Under the pieces are notes generated by a model, which saw nothing but the letters and a program-made list of their open reading frames with translations, had not been told where the DNA came from and searched no databases. This document shows positions 1 through 13,248 of a stretch of DNA of 64,000 bases, piece by piece. A program made the position numbers and the translations under genes. Location of the stretch: positions 57,641,053 to 57,705,052 of the forward strand of contig CM060732.1 in NCBI GenBank assembly GCA_030704615.1, written 5' to 3'. Each line of letters begins with the position of its first letter. The stretch's first letter is position 1. Origin of the DNA: Takakia lepidozioides (taxonomy: Eukaryota; Streptophyta; Takakiopsida; Takakiales; Takakiaceae).

Positions 1-7
1 AAAAGAG

Positions 8-1636
8 ATGGACAAGGCGGATTTTCCACGAATGAAGGAGGAGGCGGCCATGGTCTTGTGTATGTTGGAGATGCATCTTCCCCCTAATTGCTTTGACATC
101 CAAGTGCATTTGGTAGTGCACTTGGTGGAAGAGGCGGAGATTGCCGGACCGGTCCATGCTCGGTGGATGTACTTTCTAGAGTGTTACATGAAGGAGGTCA
201 AGGCACACGTGCGGCAAAAGGCACATCCCGAGGGTAGCATGGCGGAGGGGTACACATTGCAAGAGGCTATGGTGTTATGTACGGAGTACATGAGAAGGGT
301 GGACAAAGAGGCCCCTCCAATGTGGAAGGAAGAGGATAATGTGCGGAACAAGGACATGGTTTTGCCCAAAAAAACAAGGAGGGTGAAACTATCGAACACC
401 GAGGTGGAGCAAGCACATGACTTTGTATTGAAGAACACCCCTTGCATAGTGGAGTGGGAGGCAAGACATGTGGATGAGAATGCACGGCGGTTGGAAGCAA
501 GTACAATTTGGAGACAAACACGTGCGAGGGAATTGCGAGCCTCACGAGGACGGCGCGGATCCAGGAGCTCGGCCCCATTGGGGATGCGTGATTTGCCCAC
601 GGAGATGCAGCCATTGAAATCACTTCGCCATTGGCTCCGGAGTGGAGTTGAGGCTGCGATGGCCGCGGGCGAGGTGGTGCCGCCTTTAGTGCAAGAGCTT
701 GCGAGAGCGCCATCTCAATATGCCATTTCATTCTCCTCTAATTGGATTCATGGTCGTCATTTCCACATCCGTTCTTTTGACATGCGTCGGAAGACCACAT
801 TTGACTCCGGTTTGTGTGCAACATATTGGCAAGACTCCGTGTCAAGCACAAGGGACATTCGACCTGAGAGAAGCAAGCTTGAATATATTGGGGAGCTTGA
901 TGTCATTTTGCAACTCGAGTATGATCGCTATCGCCCTATTTTTTTCAAGGGGAGGTGGTTCCAACCCCACATTGCAGGCCCAAATGCAACCCTCTTGCCT
1001 GACGAGTGTGGCTTCATGCGGGTCAACACTTCCAGGATCACGCCCTCCACACGCATCTCCAATGAACCATTTGCATGGCCGAAGGACATGGAACAAGTCT
1101 TTTTTTCCAAAGACAAGACTAGATCGAGCAATTGGAAGGTGGTTGTGTATGCTAGGCCAAGAGGGAGATGCATTTACCATGGCGAGGGATCAAACCGTTG
1201 GGGTGGTGATGAGGCCGAAGTGGCCGAAGCGACCGAGGTGGACGAGGTAGCCGATGCGGATGCGGATGCGGGAGATGATGCTTCGTGGATAGAGGCAATT
1301 GAAGACACTGCCTTGAACAATGTTGGAGGAGATGAAGTGGTTGATGCGAATATTGCACCGGAGGAGGAGGAGGACAAAGACGAGGATGACGATGAGGATA
1401 ATGACCAGGATGACGATGACGATGACGATGACAATGAGGATGTACAAGGAAAGGAAGATCCTATTGTGCCGCCTCCTATTGACCCTCCGGTCGTGCAAGA
1501 GCCATATGAATATATGGATGATGATTCGGCTTCTGATCATGACTCTCTTAAGAAGGTCAATATAGTGACTTCGATGAGGACAATAGACAGGAGTTGGAGC
1601 TTGATGAGGAAGATGATGTCCCTCCTGATGGCATGA
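8..1636 (+). CDS. CACTA (En/Spm) transposase TNP2-like, C-terminal part, 5' end outside window
   Basis: This is the C-terminal half of a plant CACTA DNA-transposon transposase; the catalytic transposase_21 region would lie left of the window. Residues about 10-100 match the DUF4218 type (LCMLEMHLPPNCFD, then LVEEAEIAGPV and MYFLECYMKEVKAHV). Residues about 265-390 match DUF4216 (FDSGLCATYWQDS, LDVILQLEYDRYRPIFFKGRW, NWKVVVYARPRGR). A long Asp/Glu tail follows. The frame drifts near 1,550-1,560: another frame continues the acidic tail and ends in DDVPPDGMM, so a small indel has probably broken the natural C-terminus. The methionine at position 8 is unlikely to be the true start because domain sequence begins immediately. 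Family assignment is firm; activity is not claimed. Confidence 0.85.
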   Translation: MDKADFPRMKEEAAMVLCMLEMHLPPNCFDIQVHLVVHLVEEAEIAGPVHARWMYFLECYMKEVKAHVRQKAHPEGSMAEGYTLQEAMVLCTEYMRRVDKEAPPMWKEEDNVRNKDMVLPKKTRRVKLSNTEVEQAHDFVLKNTPCIVEWEARHVDENARRLEASTIWRQTRARELRASRGRRGSRSSAPLGMRDLPTEMQPLKSLRHWLRSGVEAAMAAGEVVPPLVQELARAPSQYAISFSSNWIHGRHFHIRSFDMRRKTTFDSGLCATYWQDSVSSTRDIRPERSKLEYIGELDVILQLEYDRYRPIFFKGRWFQPHIAGPNATLLPDECGFMRVNTSRITPSTRISNEPFAWPKDMEQVFFSKDKTRSSNWKVVVYARPRGRCIYHGEGSNRWGGDEAEVAEATEVDEVADADADAGDDASWIEAIEDTALNNVGGDEVVDANIAPEEEEDKDEDDDEDNDQDDDDDDDDNEDVQGKEDPIVPPPIDPPVVQEPYEYMDDDSASDHDSLKKVNIVTSMRTIDRSWSLMRKMMSLLMA

Positions 1637-2112
1637 TGTAATACCCACGCGGCACATTGTTACAAGGCGAACAGGGCAACTACTTCGGAACCAAATTGAC
1701 CAACCAAGATGATGTCTCCCACCATGATGTACAACAATTTGCCAATATGACAAGAACAATTGCAAATTGTTGTATATCATAGTGATAGACATCTTTTTGA
1801 TTAGTCAATATGGTTTTGAAGTACTTGCACTCCAATTTCACCGGCCTCCATTTATCCCCATACTGTGAGGGGATGCACATGTTTATGATGACATGTGCTA
1901 GTACGACTATTAGGGCTGGCACCGAGCTATTTGCATCCTGTAAGTTCTCGTGAGATGCTTGGGACCTCCAGATACAGCATGAGGAGGATGTGTGTGACAG
2001 AACTTGGGTCGCTTTGAGACCGGGATCGCGTAGAATGGCATTGTAGATATTCTCCTGATGCACTTTGGATACATTAAGATGGAGTGGCTCTTAGTTACTC
2101 CGGCTTAGGCCG

Positions 2113-2117
<5 letters not shown>
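1637..2117. other. Flank of the CACTA element, no gene recognised
   Basis: A short open stretch at about 1,660-1,780 (+) reads GNYFGTKLTNQDDVSHHDVQ in the frame that also carries the shifted acidic tail of the preceding transposase gene. It could be residual element coding sequence after a stop. No other protein similarity is recognised. Confidence 0.3.

Positions 2118-2144
<27 letters not shown>
2118..2144. repeat. (CT)n microsatellite
   Basis: A pure CT dinucleotide run of 27 bases. Confidence 0.95.
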
Positions 2145-2574
2145 CAGCATGAAATACAAGTGAAGTATACGGCAGAGATCTCCCAAAGCGTAGCAGACAT
2201 GTAGGGCTGTAGCAAAAGATGTAAGTGGAGTCTTCCAGGGTCCAATTTTGTTCCTTCGCAGCCTGGGAAAGTCTTAGTGAAGTAGCAATGAGTAACAGTA
2301 AATATGCTGTCTTTCAAGCAACATATAAAATGCATAACCTCTGTCAGCATTTCTCCAAATGATGAGGGAGATTGTGGATCAAAACTGTAGGAGGCTGCAC
2401 TGGATTCATTCCACCCACCCAGCACCACTGACTGCCATGTTGCGCGTTGCTGGACTAAGTGGAGAGAGATGAGGGGTGGGAGGAGCAATGATGTTGTACT
2501 CAGAGGTATCTATTTTCTCGAGGAAGAAACACAACCTCTATGCAGGTTCTTGCAATTCCAACCTCTGAACTCTG

Positions 2575-2815
2575 CATGGATTCCCAACTTCCATTAGTGC
2601 TGGAATTTGATGACTGATATGGTCTATTTTTACTTCTTTTTTTTCTTTTTTTTTGGTCTATTTTGAATTTCTAAAAAAACAATGTGTACCTCCATTCTAA
2701 TTGGTAATCCAAATTTCCGTAAAAGAGAAGTAGCTGGTGGCAAGCCAATAACAATAACACATTGCACCACCAACAATTCTGCATGCTTGTATATCCATTG
2801 TAAAATGTGCACTAT
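2575..2815. repeat. Dispersed repeat, copy 1 (second copy at 4,920-5,130)
   Basis: The stretch from 'ggattcccaacttccat' through 'caatgtgtacctccatt' to 'aagtagctggtggcaagcc' recurs almost unchanged at 4,920-5,130 in the same orientation. The spacing is about 2.35 kb. The copies differ by small indels in a T-rich run. Confidence 0.8.
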
Positions 2816-3539
2816 CAGGCATTAAGTAACGCATTTGCGGTTTGAAAGAACAAAGACATCCACGCCTGTAGGATTTCACCATCTTCAGTCTTTGTCGGTC
2901 TTACTCTTTTCCGGTGGGTCTCGGCAGCTCGAGTCTCATGATGAACTACGTTCTCGTCAGGATCCTTCACGGGTAATGTGTCATTCCGCTTGTTTTGTGG
3001 GCCATAACAACAATGGAACCTAGACAAAACTTTTCGATTGATACTTTGTACATACTTGTGATAACTTAACAATATAGTATGATAGACATCTATATGAACT
3101 ATGATAGACAATGCAAACACAATGAATAACAAAGACGTCGAAACGTCGTAGTTGGAAAGGGCAATGAGTTCAGGTATAAACTGGGATAAATAGGTTGAAC
3201 CCCAAGCAAGTGCGAGCTGATTCGATGATACTATGCTCGTACCTCAAACCCTTGTTGATAATTTCGGCAATTTTCTGTCATGTCAATGTGGGCTTGATGT
3301 TGAGTTGAATGGGGTTTGCAAGTTGAACTGTCGTCTGACCCTAAATATATTACCTTGTCAGCACAATGGCTTGTGAGGGCTACAATTTTGTGTCTCTTTC
3401 CTGTCCTGCACAATGTTTTACAGTCGTGACGTGGAATAACGGCGCCGAAATACCTCATTCCGCATCCTGGACCAGGAGAAACAGACCCTATTATCGAGGT
3501 ATGAGGACATAACACCGTCAATAAAGGCACAAAAATTCA

Positions 3540-3600
3540 AATTCCGCGGATGTCCGCTCATGAGCTCATAGGCTCATGGGCTCATGAAATAGTAAACCTC
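3540..3600. repeat. GGCTCATG short tandem motif
   Basis: Three to four imperfect copies of GCTCATGG/GCTCATAG lie at about 3,556-3,590. No function is evident. Confidence 0.5.
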
Positions 3601-3859
3601 ACTGACGATCCCCGTCCGACCCCTATGGGGTCGGATTAGGGTTTTTTCCCCCCAAACGACCTCCGGGCCAACCAAATATATTTTTAACACTGTCTACCGT
3701 CGTCCTGGGCATTGCTTTAACGGGGAAACTTGATTATTAAAGTTCTGATTTTGATTTTTAATTATTTAATTTCAATTTAAAGTCTGATTTTTTAGCAGGA
3801 AACCGTGAATGGACGGTATCCTACCGACTTCTCTACAGTCGTTATTAACAAAAAACTAA

Positions 3860-4330
3860 ATAGTTGACTACGACCCCTAAGCAGTCGCTATGCGCACCCC
3901 AATATATATTTGGGAGCAACCGACACCCAGGGAGTCGCTGGTAGCACCCCACACAAACACGAATAATTTTTATTTTTATTTTTAAACACACAGCAACAGT
4001 CTCCCTAGGGGGTGCTGTTAAACAGTGTCGGGTAATTAGCATAGGGACATGTACCGACCCCCAGGGAGGCGCTCATAGCACCCCAAAAATATTTTGCAAA
4101 AATACTCACACCGACCTCCCGTGGGTCGCTGCTAAGCAGCGTCGGGTTATTGTTATGAAGTTGAAGCGACCCCCAAGCAGGCGCTGATAGCACCCCCAAA
4201 AATATGGACAAAAAAGTCTAATAGTGACGGCCTAGGGGTCGCTGTCAACAGCGTCGGGTTATTGTTTAGGGACTTGAAGCGAGGGAAGGCGCTGATAGTA
4301 GTAGCGACCCCAGGGAGTCACTAATAGAAC
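3860..4330. repeat. Degenerate tandem repeat, unit about 120-130 bp
   Basis: Four imperfect units carry the same ordered motifs: CGACCCCCAGG(G/C)AGGCGCT, then ATAGCACCCC followed by an AT-rich stretch, then GTCGCTG(C/T)TAA..CAG.GTCGGGT(A/T)ATT. GTCGGGTTATTG recurs at 4,141 and 4,251, and GATAGCACCCC at 4,190. Each unit contains opposed GACC/GGTC-type motifs, so imperfect hairpins are possible. Confidence 0.65.
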
Positions 4331-4880
4331 CATTTCTGATTAAATACAATTTTAATGAATTTTAAATAAATAGTATGATTTAGAATATCTAGGATTGCGA
4401 ATTTGAGGGGCGTAATGATTTTATTTTTTGCTCTATTTTATTCTTTGATTTCAGACTTTGGACTACTACATCCATGCAAAAGACTATACCAAAAAAAATA
4501 TAAAAAAAAAATAAGAAAATAAAAAAAACTTGGGTCATTATTGTAGAACTCTCTATGAAGAGTGCATGAAGTTGAAGAGAACTTAATCTTGGAGTGCAAA
4601 TGAGGGAAGAAAATATGGTTTTGGGTCCAAATGATTTGTTTTTGTTGCAAAATTTTGCACGCACATTGCACACGCTGTCATTAAGCATATGGCTGGAACA
4701 TGGAACAAAAAAAAATCATGTGCAGGTGAAACACAGTTTTCCGTCTGTACGATACGTAGTTACGTTCATCACTTGAATGACCCATTAAATGAACTTGGTT
4801 CAAGCTCATCTTTGGTCCACATGTGCTTAAGTATGTTCAGATCACCAATGCAAAGTCGCAAAAGATGAGCATCAAGAAGA
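4331..4880. other. AT-rich stretch, no gene recognised
   Basis: A/T-rich DNA with A and T runs (4,490-4,530). The short open frames do not resemble known proteins. Confidence 0.4.
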
Positions 4881-4885
4881 AATAT

Positions 4886-5545
4886 TCACATCAATCGGAA
4901 TTGCACTCTATGAACTTTGCATAGTGGATTCCCAACTTCCACTAATGCTAGAATTTGATGATCAATATGGTCTATTTTTTTCTCTTTCTGTCTATTTTGA
5001 ATTTCATTAGAAACAATGTGTACCTCTATTGTAATTGGTAATCCAAATTTCCAAAGAGAAGTAGCTGGTGGCAAGCCAATAAGAATAACACATTTCACCA
5101 CCAACGGTTCTGCATGCTCGTATGTCCTCTTCAAATCTTGGTACTTTGTCGTAATATTTAGAAAATCTTCCATACATACAATTTGTAGGTCTTCTACTAA
5201 CAATAGACCTAATAGGGATTTACAATGGTCAGTTGCAGTAGAATACATAATGACACATGAATATATCTTGGACATATATGTGACCCTATGCTTATGATAC
5301 ATGGCTAACACAATCTGTGACAATTGACCCTCCATAAGTATACATATGCCATATTTTCTGGTTGATGACACTACAAGGTTATTGCATTCCATGACCACTG
5401 ACAAAGATATTGGCGATCGAACCCAACGTGTTCTTCTATGAAATTCTCTTCCTAAATGATTGACTTCAAGAAGTCCGAATTGATCCCTTAGCTTTGGTAG
5501 GCTTATCCCAACTCTTTGTGAAACTTCTCTTGGAGCTTCCTGCAA
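4886..5545 (-). pseudogene. Uncharacterised open frame overlapping a dispersed repeat
   Basis: A 219-codon open frame of unknown family. Its C-terminal third lies in the dispersed repeat also present at 2,575-2,815, where the frame is broken. No domain is recognised. The composition (ILIGLPPATSLWKFGLP, then a Lys-rich end) gives no clear clue. The adjoining minus-strand stretch at 5,830-6,000 has leucine-rich spacing (QQLESLMLVDNLTLFEM) that could be an LRR remnant, but this is weak. It may be part of a repeat and not a gene. Confidence 0.25.
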
Positions 5546-6335
5546 CTAGTTGGTTCAGGCTTGGATTGGACACTCGATGTTCTGCATCCGAGCTTGATCT
5601 CCTTCTTCGAGTTGGTCCAGGTAAGTAGAAGGTGGCATTAGGACGACCATGCCATTCATGTAGTTTCTCTGTAGAATAATGCACTTCGGAAGCTCTAATT
5701 GGCCCTATTCGGTACTTACTGCTACCTTCTCTCTCGCGTACAAGACTACTACAAACAATGTTTTATCAATATGCTTTCTCATGATAAAATTTACTATCCA
5801 CCTCATTCTTGCCAACTACAAGCACACCTTCCATAGCTTTTGGCAACAACCCATAAAAACAGTCACCACTAGTCTGGGCAACTAGACTGCAATAGCTGGG
5901 CAGGGCATCCATCTCAAATAAAGTTAGATTGTCAACCAACATTAAGGACTCCAACTGTTGTGCAGTAAGATGCACATTTAAAGATATCCTTGGAAGTTTT
6001 AGAAAAAAATTTGGAGCCTTGAATATGATAATTATAATCACTTTTGTGCGTCGTCTATTATAAGTTTTTTTTTTCCCCTGAAAGAACAGGGGACGAAGGC
6101 CTCGGAGAACTTTATCAATGGAGAAAAAACGAAATATGACAAGCAGAGGAAAAAATAACCTTTGGAGGGCCATAAGGCGAAACACATGGGGAGCCTTTTC
6201 GATAGTAACTATAATCTTCTTAAAGAAATAGACCATGTAAAATTATACACAAAAGCTATGAAGTTTATGCAAATATATACAACCATTATTTCTAATATAA
6301 GTAATAGGTACCAATAGAAATTACTCTATCAATAT
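5546..6335. other. No clear gene; possible LRR-like remnant on minus strand
   Basis: One minus-strand open frame (5,766-6,236) has a few leucine-spaced residues near 5,900-5,960 but no recognisable domain. A T-run lies at 6,066-6,075. Confidence 0.25.
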
Positions 6336-6339
6336 ATAA

Positions 6340-7005
6340 AGCGAGACGTTTGTTTTGTTTTGTAGCGTCGTTGAGATCTCCCAACCCCGCGGGGCTCCAA
6401 CGCAAGTGCTTGGTGCCATTGGCAAGCCCTCGATGAGGAGGGGTGCACCGGCTTGGTCTCATGATTTTTGGACAAGCAGTGAGGGAGATGTGGAATTCCA
6501 AGTGCTTTTGGTCACTGGAAATTCACAAAAAATAGCAAAAATGGCAAAGTGGGCATTCCTGGACAATGGTTGGAGCCTCGAGGGGAGAGATATCAAGGGA
6601 AAGGTCTCTGGTTCAAATCTGGTCGTAGGCTCTGTGGGAAAAAAACTTACTTAGATGACATTGGGCCGTTGGAAATTCGAGAAAAATAGCAAAGTGGGCA
6701 TTCCTGGGAGAATGGTTGGAGCCTTGACGGGAGAGACAACAAGGGAGAGGTCTCCGGTTCAAATCTGGTCATAGGCTATGTGGAAAAAAAAATGATTAGA
6801 TATGGCTAAATCATGAGACTTAGATGACAGTGGACACTTGGGCCAACGGCAAAGGCTACCCTAGAGGTCGCATTTGGGCCTCACTTAGGAGACGCACTAG
6901 AATACATATGAGATCTTGCACTTGGGCTTAGATGACACCGGGCGTTTGGGCCAACTGCACAAGCTACCCTAGAGGTCGCATTTGAGCCTCGACATAGGAG
7001 ACACA
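6340..7005 (+). repeat. SINE-like tRNA-derived repeat cluster, left arm
   Basis: The unit starts with a TTTTG-rich stretch and 'gagatctccca', then has 'aagccctcgatgagga', then a tRNA-like module. The module has an A-box-like TAGCAAAGTGG (6,687) or TGGCAAAGTGG (6,542) and a B-box-like GGTTCAAATCT (6,610 and 6,756) in a T-arm-like stem (CCGG-TTCAAAT-CTGG), followed by an A-run. Two modules lie head to tail here. A second sequence, 'gctaccctagaggtcgcattt', occurs twice at 6,850-6,990. A and B boxes are RNA polymerase III promoter elements, which suggests a SINE or a SINE-like composite. Related units lie at 37,060-37,400 and 62,820-63,330. Confidence 0.65.
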
Positions 7006-7905
7006 CTGCTTCAAGAGTTTCCAACGACCCAAAGCACTTGAAATTTCAGATCTCCCACACCGCTGGTCCAAAAATCATGAGACCAAGCCGGTGCACCCAT
7101 CCTCACCGAGGGCTTTCCAACGACACCAAGCACCCAAGCTAAGCACCCAAGTTGGGGCCCACGATTTGGGAGATCCATGACGCTACAAAACAAAACAAAC
7201 AAAACAAACGTCTCTCTTCATATATTGATAGGGTAGCCTCTGCCATTGGCGTGTCCAATGTCATCTAAGTCCAAGTGCATCAATATATGAAGCAAGTCAT
7301 ATCCAATCTTTTTTTTTCCACAGAGCCTACGACCAGATTTGAACCGGAGACCTTTCCCTTGATATCTCCAAGTGCTATCCCCTATATATTCAAGTGTGTC
7401 TACTATGTTGAGGCTCAAATGCGACCTCTAAGGTAGCTTGTGCCATTGGCCCAAATGCCTAGTGTCATCTAGGCCCAAGTGCAAGATCTCATATGTATCC
7501 TAGTGCGTCTCCTAAGTGAGGCCCAAATGTGACCTCTAGGGTAGCCTGTGCCGTTCGCCCAAGTATCCACTCTCATCTAAGTCTAATGATTTAGCCATAT
7601 CTAATCATTTTTTTTTTCCACGTAGCCTATGACCAGATTTGAACCGGAGACCTTTCCCTTGTTGTCTCTCCCGTCAAGGCACCAACCATTCTCCCAGGAA
7701 TGCCCACTTTGCTATTTTTCACGAATTTCCAACGGCCCAATGTCATCTAAGTAAGATTTTTTTCCACAGAGCCTACAACCAGATTTGAACTGGAGACCTT
7801 TCCCTTGATATCTCTCCCCTCAAGGCTCCAACCAGTGTCCCAGGAATGCCCACTTTGCTATTTTTTGTGAATTTCCAGCAACCAAAAGTACTTGGAATTC
7901 CACAT
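7006..7905 (-). repeat. SINE-like repeat cluster, inverted right arm
   Basis: Nearly every motif of the left arm (6,340-7,005) recurs here on the opposite strand: the TTTTG/CAAAA stretch near 7,190, the B-box complement at 7,337, 7,637 and 7,787, and the 'gacctctagggtagcc' segments at 7,420-7,540. The arrangement is a nested foldback of about 1.5 kb, so read-through transcripts could form long double-stranded RNA. Confidence 0.65.
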
Positions 7906-7911
7906 CTCCTT

Positions 7912-8080
7912 GCGAGTTTTTCAGCAAATATTTCAGTATTTCAGCGAGTATTTCAGCAAGTATTTTAGTATTTCAGCCAGTTTTTCAGCAAATATATTAT
8001 ATTTCAGCCAGTTCTTCAACAATTATTTTAATATTTCAGTGGGTATTTCAACAAGCATTTCAATATTTTAATAACTAGTA
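7912..8080. repeat. ATTTCAGC minisatellite
   Basis: About a dozen imperfect copies of a 10-14 bp unit with the core TATTTCAGC(A/C)AGT, degrading toward the right. Confidence 0.75.
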
Positions 8081-8089
8081 AATTCGAAG

Positions 8090-8670
8090 ATCAGTTTTGT
8101 AATATCATACATCAATATTCAATTCACACATCAATAAAGTTCTGCTAGTGCTTCTGTCCCCGACTTTATAAATAAATAAATAAATAAATTTTCCTCTTAT
8201 GCAGAACATGTTTGTCATATAGTTGGGCCAAAAAAAAAAAACGAATATGTGATATGTATATGATATTTTATTTTAATATAATATTCTTAAGAAATTTTCA
8301 ACTTAAGAGTTTTAGGGTGGAGCTACTAGCCGCTTGTTTTTAACCCACTTCATGCCTCTGCTGGGGTACATCATATGAACGTAGCCGTATAGGGTTGGTC
8401 TCGGTCTCCAAACTGTCAACATCATTTTCTGGATGCAAAGTTACTAGAGCTACATTGCAGATATGTGCAAGGATCCTACACAATATCAAGAATTCATGTG
8501 AAGGCCCAAATGCAATTTTGGCAGGGGCGCTTCAGCTATGGCATTGTTGCTTGCAACTTCCCGACATCTTCGTTTGCAACTTCCTGAGAGAGTTCCACTG
8601 AACGTACAGCGACTTTGCATGCCGTGGGGAGGAAGTAAAACATATCCCCTGGTCACCGGGATTTGGCTCC
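8090..8670. other. AT-rich upstream flank of the aldo-keto reductase gene
   Basis: Contains an (AAAT)n run near 8,170-8,188, an A-run at 8,230 and an AT-rich block to 8,300. No gene is recognised. The promoter of the downstream gene starts in its right end. Confidence 0.5.
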
Positions 8671-8679
8671 CAATTAGTG

Positions 8680-8687
8680 TATATAAA
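8680..8687 (+). promoter_or_regulatory. TATA box of the aldo-keto reductase gene
   Basis: TATATAAA lies about 260 bp before the start codon at 8,941, giving a predicted 5' UTR of roughly 230 bases. Confidence 0.55.
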
Positions 8688-8934
8688 AAGTTTCTCTGTT
8701 CCCAGACGAGGCCATAAATTCAGTTTCTGCAGTCGCAGTCAGTCTCATCTCTCCCACGATCGTTAGCCTAAAACAACTTTGCATTGGCACGTAGAGGAGC
8801 GACTGTCTGTCCGTGGGCACATTGGGCACAGTTTTCAGCTCAAGGATTGTGAGTGTGATCTCTGTCTAGGCAGCTCAACTCTGTGAGTCATCCATTTGGG
8901 CACCACTGGTTGGAAGATCAAGCTCGGAGGTTGA

Positions 8935-12165
<3,231 letters not shown>

Positions 12166-13240
12166 GACATATACAAAGTCGCAACTCAATACAAGTGCAA
12201 CCACAGCTTGCAGTGTGGTGGTCCCGTGGAATCCAATGTTACCCTTTCGAAGCACGGTTGCTGGAAAGCTGTACTTTCTTGTGGGAGATCTCAGCTCACA
12301 GCCTCACAGTCAAATGACTAAATAATGATTGCCTATTTTCAGTGCAGTTCCATAGCTGCGAACCTAGGTACTAGAGATAGAATCGAAAATGGGGGAAGGT
12401 ATACAATCATGCAGAGGTACTTCAAACCCAGCAGATAGTATTCAATCAGGAATCCATGATGAGAGCTTTGTCAATAGTACCTACGGGGAAGCTCTAGTAA
12501 CCAGTGGCTGAAGAGCTTCCTCGTAATCAGGCCAGCACATATATAACATGGCAACGCCATTGAACAAATTTGAAGAAAAATTCGTAGCACCACAACTAAT
12601 ATTTGGTCAAAATCTATCAACTCTAAGGTAACGAACAGTTTGGACTGCGAGGTAGTAGATACCAGTGTTGGTTTGGTATTTTTAATTGGAAATACCAGAA
12701 AGGTCCTGGTATGCACTGCCACTTTTTTTTTTTAAGGCTGGTAGGTTTTCCAATAATGCAGCCCCTAGATTTCAAGTATCAATCTGGTATGCATGGGTGG
12801 TTTAAAAAAAAATTCAATCCGGATATGAGCAATGGTATTTGACTGCCAATAACCTGGAATTATGAACTTGGGTATTTGTATTCAAATTCGAAATCAGATG
12901 TAAACATTTGGGCACTAGAATGGCAGTTTTGCTAGCACGGCAACAAACGCATGAACACAACATGACTTAAGTAAATTGAGACCAAACAAATGCCCATGCC
13001 ATCAATTTCTCTCACACTATAGAGAGATCAACTATTGTCCATGCAAGGGCATGTCTCAATGCAGAAAGCAACAGAACCCATGGTGGCAAGTCAGCCTTTT
13101 TCTGGCGTTGCTCTGTTATATCTGTTGTGAAGTAGAACTAGTGGCTTCACTATCTCCACTCATCTTGTCTGACTGGTCCCTAGACCGTTTCGGAAGAGGA
13201 CTGTCTACTGTAGGGTATGAAAACCGCTAGCTTGGACACA
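12166..13240. other. 3' flank of the aldo-keto reductase gene, no second gene
   Basis: Contains scattered GGTATT/CTGGTAT motifs (12,665-12,860) like those concentrated at 36,455-36,975. No coding similarity is seen. Confidence 0.4.
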
Positions 13241-13248
13241 AAGCCTAA

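Noticed and set aside
1174-1792. Minus-strand frames rich in Ser or Ile/Val opposite the acidic tail
   Set aside because: They are shadows of the GAT/GAG-rich tail of the CACTA transposase on the plus strand.
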